DNA of 64,000 nt from positions 806,001 through 870,000 of the forward strand of contig NZ_WSRO01000002.1 in NCBI RefSeq assembly GCF_009769735.1, given 5' to 3'. The stretch is from Streptomyces sp. BA2 (GTDB lineage: Bacteria; Actinomycetota; Actinomycetes; Streptomycetales; Streptomycetaceae). Position numbers and translations under genes: made by a program. Under the pieces are notes generated by a model, which had not been told where the DNA came from, made no database searches, and saw only the letters and a program-made list of their open reading frames with translations. Positions 38,757 through 47,148 of this stretch are shown here, in pieces; position 1 is the first letter of the stretch, and every line of letters starts with the position of its first letter.

Positions 38757-40259
38757 TCAGTCGGCTGCGGCGCCGAACCAGGCGGCGAGCGCGGCCCGGA
38801 GGACGTCCTCACCCCAGCCGTTGTCGTCGTGCCAGGCGACGCAGCCGTCCGGGCGCAGCAGCAGGGTGGCCGGGAGGTCGGGCACGGGCTGGGCCCGCAC
38901 CACGTCGACCCGGTCCGTCCAGCCGTCCACGTCCGGCCCTCCGGTGTGGCCGGACAGGTCGAGCAGGACACCGCGTCCGCCGTGCAGGACCTCGGCCACC
39001 GCGATCTCGCCGCTCGCCGTCTTGATCCGGGCCCGCGGCAGTCGGCGGCCCAGCAGCCGGTCCCGTTCGGGCGGCTCCGGGAAGCCCGCGTAGCGCATCG
39101 GGACGGCCGGGCCGAGGTTGGTCACCAACTCGGCCAGGAAGACGTTGACCTCGTCGAACGCGAGGAACTCCGCCAGCATTTCGCGCATGTAGCGCGCGAG
39201 CGCGCGGGGGTAGAGCAGGGCAAGCTGTGCCTGGATGTTCATGCAGGCCATCCGGCCCGCCGCGTGCCGCTCCTCGTGGTAGGTGTCCAGCAGGCCTTCG
39301 GGGGCCCAGCCGTGGACCTCGGCGGCGATCTTCCAGCCGAGGTTCACCGCGTCGCCGACCGCGGTCCCGATGCCCTGCCCGTTGTACGGGTAGTGGACGT
39401 GTGCGGCGTCGCCCGCGAGGAAGACCCGGCCCTCGCGATAGCGCTCGGCGTTGCGGGTGATGATCGAGTAGTGACGCAGCCAGTGTGCCTCGGTCGCCTT
39501 GAGTTCCGTCCCGGTGAGCCGCCGCACGGCGGCCCCGAGCTGCTCCAGGGTCGCCGGTCCGTCCTCGAACTCCGGTGGCCTGGTGGTGAATTCGGCGCTG
39601 AACACACGCATGGTGCCAGGACTCAGCGGGGCGCCGAGGAACTGGTCGCCGTTGGGGGTGTACGACAGCCCGTACTGTTCGGGCGCCACGTCCGCGCGGT
39701 CGATCGCCACGTCACCGACGATCCCGCGCACGACCACCCAGTCGTCCCCGACGTAGTCGATGCCGGCCCCCTGGCGGACCAGGCTCTCGCGTCCGTCGCA
39801 GCCGACCAGGTAACGGCAGTCCAGCCGCTCCTCGCCGGTGTCCGAGGCCAGGACCGCGGTGACGCCGGAGCCGTCGGGTGCCTGCTCGAAGCCGGTGAGC
39901 CGGGTACCCCAGCGCAGGTCCACGCCGAGGTCCAGGGCCCGGTCGATGAGCGTCTTCTCCAGCCGGGACTGCAACACCATGTGCGTCTGCTCGCGTGGTC
40001 CGGGGACCTTGTCGAAGGCCAGCGGCAGGTCCGCGAAGCGGACTTCGGGGAAAGTGACCGTGCCCTCCCGCAGTCCGTCGGCCAGCCCACGCTGGTCAAG
40101 CAGCTCCAGGGTGCCCGCGTTGATCGCCATGGCGGGCGCTTCGAGACGCTGTGCGGGATGGGGGTCCACGAGGACCACGGGGACGTCTCGCATGGCCAGC
40201 TCGCAGGCGAGCATCAGACCGGCGGGCCCGGCTCCCACGACGACGACCGGCTCACTCAT
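38757..40259 (-). CDS. class A FAD-dependent monooxygenase
   Basis: A 500-residue flavoprotein of the aromatic-hydroxylase type (TetX, RdmE and PheA-like). It has the Rossmann FAD motif VVVVGAGPAGLMLACELA at residues 4-21, the DG motif region YLVGCDGRESLVRQGAGID, and GDAAHVHYPYNGQGIGTAVGD, which binds FAD ribityl and pyrophosphate. The C-terminal thioredoxin-like domain typical of this class ends the protein. ATG 40259 has GAAGGAG upstream; the longer frame to 40328 overlaps PKS B. Probable tailoring oxygenase (hydroxylation or epoxidation). Homologues such as PyrE3 have lost oxygenation and act as [4+2] cyclases, an alternative here. Confidence 0.88.
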   Translation of the reverse strand: MSEPVVVVGAGPAGLMLACELAMRDVPVVLVDPHPAQRLEAPAMAINAGTLELLDQRGLADGLREGTVTFPEVRFADLPLAFDKVPGPREQTHMVLQSRLEKTLIDRALDLGVDLRWGTRLTGFEQAPDGSGVTAVLASDTGEERLDCRYLVGCDGRESLVRQGAGIDYVGDDWVVVRGIVGDVAIDRADVAPEQYGLSYTPNGDQFLGAPLSPGTMRVFSAEFTTRPPEFEDGPATLEQLGAAVRRLTGTELKATEAHWLRHYSIITRNAERYREGRVFLAGDAAHVHYPYNGQGIGTAVGDAVNLGWKIAAEVHGWAPEGLLDTYHEERHAAGRMACMNIQAQLALLYPRALARYMREMLAEFLAFDEVNVFLAELVTNLGPAVPMRYAGFPEPPERDRLLGRRLPRARIKTASGEIAVAEVLHGGRGVLLDLSGHTGGPDVDGWTDRVDVVRAQPVPDLPATLLLRPDGCVAWHDDNGWGEDVLRAALAAWFGAAAD

Positions 40260-40305
40260 GACAGGGCTCCTTCGGAAAATGACATGGATCGGTACGGGGC
40301 GTTGC

Positions 40306-43300
40306 TCACGTCGTCGGGGACGTGTCACCGGCGAACGGCGCGGACTCGGTCCCCGCGTCGAGCGTGGTCACCAGGTGACCCGCCAGGGCCTCGGCGGTGG
40401 GGTGGTCGAAGATCGCCATGGGCGGGATCTGCACCCCGGACCGGGCCGCGACCCGGTTGCACAGTTCGAGCGCGGTGAAGGACGAGAACCCCAGATCGGT
40501 GAACGGGGCGTCCCCGGGGATCTCCGCCGCGTCCGCGTGGCCGAGCACCTGTGCCGCGGTGTCCCGCAACAGATCGAGCAGCAGGGCCGCGCGTTCGGCG
40601 CCGGAGGCGCTCAGCAGCTGGTGCCGCAACCGGGCGGCGGCCTCCCCGAGTTCCGCCTCGGCGCCGGGCTCGGGCGGGGCGCCGTCGACCGCGCCGGGTC
40701 CCTCGACCTCCGGGATCGAGCGCAGCAGCGAGCCCGTCGCGCCCTGCCCGGACTGGCCGACCCAGCGGTCCCAGTCGACGTCCACCAGGACCAGTCCCCG
40801 CGCCGGGCCGCCCATCGACCCCAGCAGCCTTTTGGCCGCGAGCCGCGGCGGCAGAGGACGGATCCCCTGGTAGCGCAGGTGTTTTCCGGCCGCGGTCTCC
40901 GCCCCGTCCGGGTCGTGCCAGGGGCCGCAGGCCACCGACGTGACGGGCAGCCCCCGCTCCCGGTACGCCTGCGCCAATGCCGCCAGGTGGGCGTGCACGG
41001 CTCCCTGCCCGCCGAGCCCGGCCACGCCCAGGGCGCCCACCACCGACGTGCAGAGCAGGAACGCCTCCAGTCCGCGTTCCGCGGTCAGTTCGCACAGATG
41101 GGTCACGGCGGCCGCGGCCGGCCCGAGCAGGCGGTGGATGTCCTCGCCGTCCACGGCACCGGCCACGGTGTCGTCCAGCTCGGCGGCCAGGTGCACGACC
41201 GCCGTCAGCGGGTGCTCCGGCGCGACGGTTCGGAGCAGCGCGACTACGGCGGCACGGTCGGTGAGGTCGACCGGGACGACGGTGGCCGTCGCACCCGACT
41301 CCTCGATCATCGCGACCAGTTCGGTGACGCCCTCCTCGGCGCCGGGATCCGCGGCCAGCAGCAGGTGTCGTACGCCGTCCCGGGCGAGCCGCACGGCGAT
41401 CTCACCAGCGAGCGCTCCGGGCACCCCTGTCACCAGCACCGTCCCGTCCGGGGTCAGGGGCGGCGCGGTGCCCGTACCGGTGAGGTCGACCGGCCGCAGA
41501 CGACGCCCGAAGAAGCCCCCGGACCGGACGGCGACCTGGTCCTCGCGCCCGCCCACGCGGCCGGTACGGCCTGCAAGCACGGCCCTGAGCCGCTCCCGTG
41601 TCCGCCTGTCCCCCGCCCCGTCGACGGGCAGGTCGACCAACCCGCCCCAGCGTTCGGGGTGTTCCGAGGCGGCGGGAGACTGCGCCAGTCCCCATACACG
41701 CGCCTGGTCCGGGTCGGCGTACGGGTCCGAGCCGACCGAGACGGCACCCGTGGTCACGAACCACACCGGCACCTGTACGGCCGCGTCGTCCAGGGCGTGC
41801 ATCAGCGTGGCGGAGAGATCCAGCCCGTCCGCCCCGTCCCGTCCGGTGTCGGCACACGCGAGCAGCGACAGCACCCCGACGACCGGGCCGCGGGAGGGGG
41901 CCTGCGCCGCACGCAGATTCGCCGCGAGCGTCGAACGGCCCGTGTCCCGCTCCACAGGGACCTCCACAACGCCGGCGCCGCCCTCGGCTAAGGCGTCCCG
42001 CACGGTCCGCACCACCGGGTGCTCCTCGGCCCGCGCGGGCACGAGCACCACCCAGGTGCCGGCCGGCAAGGACACCGGCTCCTCGTCCAGGGCCTCCCAG
42101 TCGAGCCGGTGCCCCCAACGCCGCTGCCGTCGCCAAGCGGCGAGCCCTGGCAGCGCCTCCCGCCACAGCTTGACGTCCGCGTCCCCCACCCCCAGCGCCG
42201 CCACCGCGCCGTCCAGGTCCTCGCGCTCCAGCGCCTCCCACAACTCGGCCTCCACGTAGGGCGATTCGCTTCCCTTGGCGGGGTCGGACCGGAGCCAGTA
42301 GGGGTGGTGTTGGAAGGGGTAGGTGGGTAGTTCGATGTGGGTGGTTTGTTGCTGGGGGAGTTGGGGTGTGAGGTCGATGTTGTGGTGGTGGGTGTGGAGG
42401 GTGGTGAGGGTGGTTTGGTGGGTGTGGGTTTCGTTGGGGTGGTGGGGGTGGTGTGGGTGGGGAGGTGGGGTGTGAGGGTGGGGTGGGGGGCGAGTTCGGT
42501 GAACAGGGTGATGTGTTGGGTGTGGGTGAGGTGGGTGATGCCTTGGTGGAAGTGGACGGGTTGGCGGATGTGCTGGGTCCAGTAGGTGGGGCTGTGGTGC
42601 TGTTCGGGGGTGGCGGGGGTGCCGGTGAGGTTGGAGATGACGGGGATGTGGGCGTCGCCGAGGTGGTGGTGGGTGAAGAGGTTGGTGAGGTGGGTGGTGA
42701 AGGTGTCGAGGATGGGTTCGGTGTGGGCGCTGTGGAAGGCGTGGGTGACGTTGAGGGGGCGGGTGTGGATGCCTGCGGCTGTCAGTTCGTCGGCGAGTTC
42801 GTCGAGGGCGTTGCTGGGTCCGGCGAGGGTGGTGGCGGTGGGTGAGTTGTGGGCGGCGATTTCGATGTGGGGGTGGTGGTGGAGGTGTTTGGTGAGTGTG
42901 TCGGGGGTGGTGAGGGCGGCGAGCATGCCGGTGCCGGTGGGCAGGGTGTGGAGGAGTTTTGCGCGGGTGGCGACGATGTCGGCGGCGAGGTTGAGGGGGA
43001 GGGTGCCGGTGAGGTGGGCGGCGGAGAGTTCGCCGATGGAGTGGCCGATGAGGGCGTGGGGTGTGGCGCCGCTGGTCTGCAGGAGGCGGTAGGCGGCGAT
43101 GTGGTGGGCGAAGAGGGCGGGCTGGGTGTAGAGAGTGGTCTCCAGCAGAGCCGCGTGGTCGCTGCCGGCTTCGGCGAACATCACCTGCTGCAGCGGTATC
43201 TGCAGGTGTGGGTCCAGGGCTTGGCAGACTTCGTCCAGGGCGTCGGCGTAGGCGGGGAACGTCTGGTGGAGGTGGGCTCCCATGCCGGGTTTTTGGCTGC

Positions 43301-45026
43301 CCTGGCCGGAGAGGACGACGGCCCAGCGGGCCGCTCCCGCCGTGGTGGGGGAGGGTCCGGTGATCAGGGCGGGGTGGTCGCGGCCGCCGGCCAGCGCGGT
43401 CAGCGCGGCGTGCAGTTCCTCGGGGTGGTCGGTGACGATCCCTGCGCGGTGTTCCAGCTTCGCGCGCCCCGACCACAGCCGGGCCGCCAGCGGGGCGACT
43501 TCCACCTCCGGATGGGCTTCGACGAAGCCGGCGAGTCGGTCCGCTGTTTCGGCGAGGGCTTGGGGTGAGCGGGCCGAGACCACCACGGGTACCGGTCCGG
43601 CGTGCTGTTCCTGCGGTTGTGTCTCGGCCGGTTGGGGTTCGGGGGCAGCTTCGAGGATCACATGCGCGTTCGTCCCGCTGATGCCGAACGAGGACACCGC
43701 GGCCCGACGCGGACGGCCGGTCTCCGGCCACGGCCGGGACTCGGTCAACAGCGAGACACTGCCCGCACTCCAGTCCACGTGGCTGCTGGGCTGGTCGACG
43801 TGCAGGGTGGGCGGCAGCGTTCCGTTCCGCATCGCCTGGATCATCTTGATGACGCCCGCGACGCCGGCGGCGGCTTGGGTGTGGCCGATGTTGGATTTGA
43901 TGGAGCCGAGCCAGAGGGGTGTTTCGGTGGTGTGGGCCTGGCCGTAGGTGGCGAGCAGGGCCTGGGCCTCGATCGGGTCGCCGAGCGTCGTACCCGTGCC
44001 GTGCGCCTCCACGGCGTCGATCTGGTCGGCGGTCAACCGGGCGGCGGCCAGGGCCTGTTCGATCACACGCTGCTGTGACGGGCCGTTGGGGGCGGTCAGG
44101 CCATTGGACGCGCCGTCCTGGTTGACCGCTGAGCCGCGCAGCACCGCAAGGACGGGATGGCCGTTGCGCTGCGCGTCGGACAGCCGCTCCAGGAGCAGGA
44201 GGCCAACACCCTCACCCCAGCCCGTGCCGTCGGCCGCGTCGGCGAACGGCTTGCAGCGGCCGTCGGGAGCCAACCCCCGCTGCCGGGAGAACTCGACGAA
44301 CACCCCCGGCGTCGACATCACGGTGACACCGCCCGCCAGGGCCAGTTCGCACTCACCGTTGCGCAACGCCTGGGCCGCCAGGTGGAGGGAGACCAGCGAG
44401 GACGAGCAGGCGGTGTCCACCGTGACGGCCGGGCCCTCCAGACCGAAGGTGTACGCCACCCGGCCCGAAGCCACGCTCGCCGCACTGCCGTTGCCCAGGA
44501 AACCGTCGTAGCCGCTGGGCAGCCGGTCGAGGAGCCGGGCGACGTACTCGCTGTACATCACGCCCGCGTAGACACCGGTCTTGCTGCCCCTGAGGGTGTG
44601 CGGGTCCAGGCCCGCGCGTTCGAAGGTCTCCCAGGCCGTCTCCAGGAGCAGCCGCTGCTGAGGGTCGGTCGCTGTGGCCTCGCGGGGGCTGATGCCGAAG
44701 AACGCCGCGTCGAACGCCGCCGCGTCGTGCAGGAATCCGCCTTCGCGCGCGTAGCTCCTGCCGGACGCGTCCGGGTCGGAGTCGAAGAGGCCGTCGAGGT
44801 CCCAGCCGCGGTTGGCCGGGAAGCCGGAGATCGCGTCCGTGCCCTCGGCCACCAGCGTCCACAGGTCCTCGGGCGAGCGAACCCCACCCGGGTACCGGCA
44901 GGCCATCGCGACGACCGCCACCGGCTCCCTGGCCCCGCTCTCCAGGACGGAAAGCCGCCGCTGTGCTTCGTGCAGTTCGGCAGTGACCCATTTCAGGTAC
45001 TCGACGAGCTTTTCTTCCTTGGACAT
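40306..45026 (-). CDS. PKS B: single module with inactive KR, frameshifted, no thioesterase
   Basis: A type I PKS module starting at ATG 45026 with an N-terminal docking coiled coil ([20 protein letters not shown]). Domains: KS Cys207 (VDTACSSS), AT Ser663 in GHSIGE with THAFHS (malonyl), then a change of frame near 42436-42450, in a G-run region, after about residue 862. The remainder (post-[21 protein letters not shown]) reads on to 40306 in a frame consistent with one missing base. The KR is degenerate: VTGVPGALA instead of TGGxGxxG, and Val where catalytic Tyr is expected ([13 protein letters not shown]). The ACP has [10 protein letters not shown], with Ser replacing the usual Asp. It ends 20-odd residues after the ACP domain with no TE and no docking tail. 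Likely a terminal beta-keto-forming module if the frameshift is a sequencing artefact. Confidence 0.85.
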
Positions 45027-45100
45027 CCGCACTCGATCCAGTCGTGGCGAAAGGCGAAGGCATGCTTTCGGCGAGTTTCCGTACGGCCGCTAAAGGGCCC

Positions 45101-45541
45101 CTAAGAATTGCCGAAGTCCCGGAGGCGCCGGCTCGGCGCTGTGTCGGGCATCGTGTGCAGTGACATGTCCGTATGGCCGCTGAAAACTCTCATGTGCCGG
45201 ATGCGGCCGCTCGCGTCGATCCGCATAAGCGCAATCAGGGAGATCCGCAGGGACTTTCCCTCCGGTACCTGATCGGGGCGGAGTTCGGCGACGATCGGAA
45301 GGGCCACGTGCTCTCCGTCGAGGGCGGCGACGGGGGTGCCGGGGGTCTCGTGGACGCCGTAGGCCACCAGGCCGGCGAGGTGGGACCGGTAGGCGGCGCG
45401 GTCGGTGAACGTTTTGTCGCCGACCGGATCCTCGATGTGCGGCGGATCGGTGAAGAGGGAGAGGACTCCGTCCACGTCACCCTCGTTGATCCGCCGGCAG
45501 TACTCCAGGGCGATGTGTTTGCGCGCGGCCTCGTCCAGCAT
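45101..45541 (-). CDS. SnoaL/ketosteroid-isomerase-like enzyme
   Basis: A 146-residue NTF2-fold protein starting at ATG 45541 (GGGGAGGAG upstream). It aligns well with bacterial 3-ketosteroid isomerase: Tyr14 in LEYCRRI and Asp38 in HIEDPVG match the catalytic oxyanion-hole Tyr and general-base Asp. The second Asp of the oxyanion hole (Asp99/103) is replaced by Ala104 in LIALMRI. It may therefore shift a double bond or catalyse another acid/base step on the polyketide. Alternatives within the same fold are SnoaL-type cyclases and MonB-type epoxide hydrolases. It heads the minus-strand block, with PKS B 75 bases downstream. Confidence 0.85.
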   Translation of the reverse strand: MLDEAARKHIALEYCRRINEGDVDGVLSLFTDPPHIEDPVGDKTFTDRAAYRSHLAGLVAYGVHETPGTPVAALDGEHVALPIVAELRPDQVPEGKSLRISLIALMRIDASGRIRHMRVFSGHTDMSLHTMPDTAPSRRLRDFGNS

Positions 45542-45625
45542 CGGGTGCTCCTCCCCTGACGGCGGTCCGGGCTCGTCCGGCCCGGGGAGCATGCTGGGCG
45601 CCGCCGCCAAAGGCACGCCAAAGCG

Positions 45626-45790
45626 TCAGGGCGCGCCCGGCTCGGACACGTCCCCGGCCGGCCAGTGGTGGCGGCGCCGCATCCGGTGCGTCGGTAGGCG
45701 GAGTCGGCGGCGGGACTCACCGGCGTACACCGGGGTCCAGTCCGCCGCGGCGCCCCGCAACCAGTCCGCGACCGGTTCGCGCGGTGCGGG
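45626..45790 (-). pseudogene. remnant of a PKS acyltransferase C-terminus
   Basis: The minus strand encodes PVADWLRGAAADWTPVYAG, then RRLRLPTHRMRRRHHWP and a stop soon after. This mirrors the post-AT motif of modular PKSs (DWxxVFAG ... LPTYPFQRRRYWL). There is no start codon, no upstream AT core and no ACP, so it is a fragment. Confidence 0.6.
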
Positions 45791-45852
45791 CGACAGGGAG
45801 GCGGGTGGAGCTCCGACAGCGCCCAAGTCACCGGGTTCCGACCGTCAGTTGT

Positions 45853-45933
45853 GTCCTCGACATCGACGCCGACGGTGTGCTCCGAGACGGCGACGGCCGC
45901 CAGGCCTCCGCTGTGGGACACGGAGAAGCCGAC
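45853..45933 (-). pseudogene. remnant of an Sfp-type phosphopantetheinyl transferase
   Basis: The minus strand encodes VGFSVSHSGGLAAVAVSEHT followed by VGVDVED. These are the F(N/S)xSHS and GVDVE core motifs of 4'-phosphopantetheinyl transferases. The following WxxKEA motif is absent and the frame loses homology at once, so it is a decayed fragment. Confidence 0.6.
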
Positions 45934-46115
45934 GGATCTGCCGTCCCTCCCGTCGCCTCCCCCTGCGCGCGCCGGACCCCCTTCGTTCACTCCGGCATTG
46001 ACGCGTCTAGACCGGACCAAGGCGGTCTTTAGAACCCGCCCCTAGCTTCCCGTTCGTCAGATGTGGGATTTCCGCGGCCGTCTCGGGCGCCCGATCGCAG
46101 AAAGGGAGCGCCGTC

Positions 46116-47021
46116 GTGAAGCTGTCGGCACTGTGGCAGGACATGCGGATGCTGGGGAACCTGTTCCTGGTTCGCACAACGTCAGACCCCGAGAAGAAGA
46201 CCGCGCGGTTGTACGAGATGTACCCACCGGATCGGCTCGTGGTCGAGGACACTCACTACTACAACCTCGGCTACTGGAAGCCCGGTTGCACCACGCTGGA
46301 CGAGGCCGCGGAGACGCTGGCCGACGTCGTGGCGGACACCGCGGAGTTCAAGCCCGACAACACGATCCTGGACGTCGGCTTCGGCTACGGCGACCAGGAC
46401 TTCCACTGGATCGACCGGTACGGGCCGAGCAAGATCATCGGAATCAACATCACCAGGATCCACATCCGGATCGCCCAGGAACGGGCCCGCAAGCAGGGCC
46501 TGCAGGACCGGGTCGACTTCCGTGAGGGCTCGGCGACCGCGATCCCGCTGCCGGACAACAGCGTCGACAAGGTGGTGGCCCTGGAGTCGGCCTTCCACTT
46601 CGACACCCGCGCGGACTTCTTCGCCGAGGCGTTCCGTGTGCTGCGGCCCGGCGGTGTGCTGGTCACCGCCGACATCATCCCGATGGCGGGCGGCAAGGCC
46701 AAGGCCGACATCAGGTCCCACGCCATCAAGTGGATCCGCATCATGATCGACGACGCCAACTGGTACCCACGCGACCGCTACGGCGATCTGCTGACCTCCG
46801 CCGGCTTCGATGCCGTCGAGGTCCGCTCGATCCGGGACAACGTCTACGAGCAGTGGCGGCAGTACCACGTGCGCCGAGTGCAGGACCCGGCCTTCCAGCG
46901 CCGTTCCAGCAAGCTCTTCTACAAGATGGTCGCCCTCGCGCACCGCGACCAGGACCTGCTCACCGAGGAGCTGAAGTCGCTGGACTACGTGGTCGCCTCG
47001 GCCCGCAAGCCAGCCCTGTGA
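46116..47021 (+). CDS. SAM-dependent class I methyltransferase
   Basis: A 301-residue enzyme starting at GTG 46116, preceded by AAAGGGAG. The SAM-binding motif I is [13 protein letters not shown] near residues 88-100; the acidic loop, motif post-I (GINITRIHI) and [15 protein letters not shown] follow in the expected order. It resembles EryG-like sugar/aglycone O-methyltransferases and UbiE/sterol-type enzymes ([17 protein letters not shown]). O-methylation of the polyketide or an attached sugar is the likeliest role; the acceptor cannot be deduced. It is the first gene of the plus-strand PKS arm, followed 127 bases later by PKS C. Confidence 0.88.
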   Translation: MKLSALWQDMRMLGNLFLVRTTSDPEKKTARLYEMYPPDRLVVEDTHYYNLGYWKPGCTTLDEAAETLADVVADTAEFKPDNTILDVGFGYGDQDFHWIDRYGPSKIIGINITRIHIRIAQERARKQGLQDRVDFREGSATAIPLPDNSVDKVVALESAFHFDTRADFFAEAFRVLRPGGVLVTADIIPMAGGKAKADIRSHAIKWIRIMIDDANWYPRDRYGDLLTSAGFDAVEVRSIRDNVYEQWRQYHVRRVQDPAFQRRSSKLFYKMVALAHRDQDLLTEELKSLDYVVASARKPAL

Positions 47022-47148
47022 CCACCGGCGGTCCGTGCCCCTGACCGGGCACGGGCCGCGTCCCGCCGAACGCAGTCCCACCGGTCCGCATCCGCCGCGC
47101 GGTTCCCTGCCCCGCAGGGCCCGCGGGCGCCGTTCCCGAAGGCGTTCC

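Larger units (their letters stand above)
45542..46115. promoter_or_regulatory. divergent promoter region of the PKS block, containing gene remnants
   Basis: This 574-base gap separates the minus-strand PKS block from the methyltransferase and plus-strand PKS arm, so both promoters must be here, probably in the AT-richer stretch near 46010-46070. Most of the rest holds decayed coding sequence, described separately. Confidence 0.55.

Noticed and set aside
40306..40420. A thioesterase or docking domain at the end of PKS B.
   Set aside because: Only 20-odd residues follow the ACP and none match a GxSxG hydrolase or an acidic docking tail.
42432..42450. Programmed ribosomal frameshifting in PKS B.
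   Set aside because: No recognised slippery heptamer with a downstream structure is apparent, and modular PKSs are not known to use it; an error or a mutation is simpler.
42451..43731. Upstream half of the second PKS B frame as a separate protein.
   Set aside because: The part before the switch is low-complexity Pro/His/Arg sequence opposite the real AT frame; only the part after about 42440 is PKS-like.
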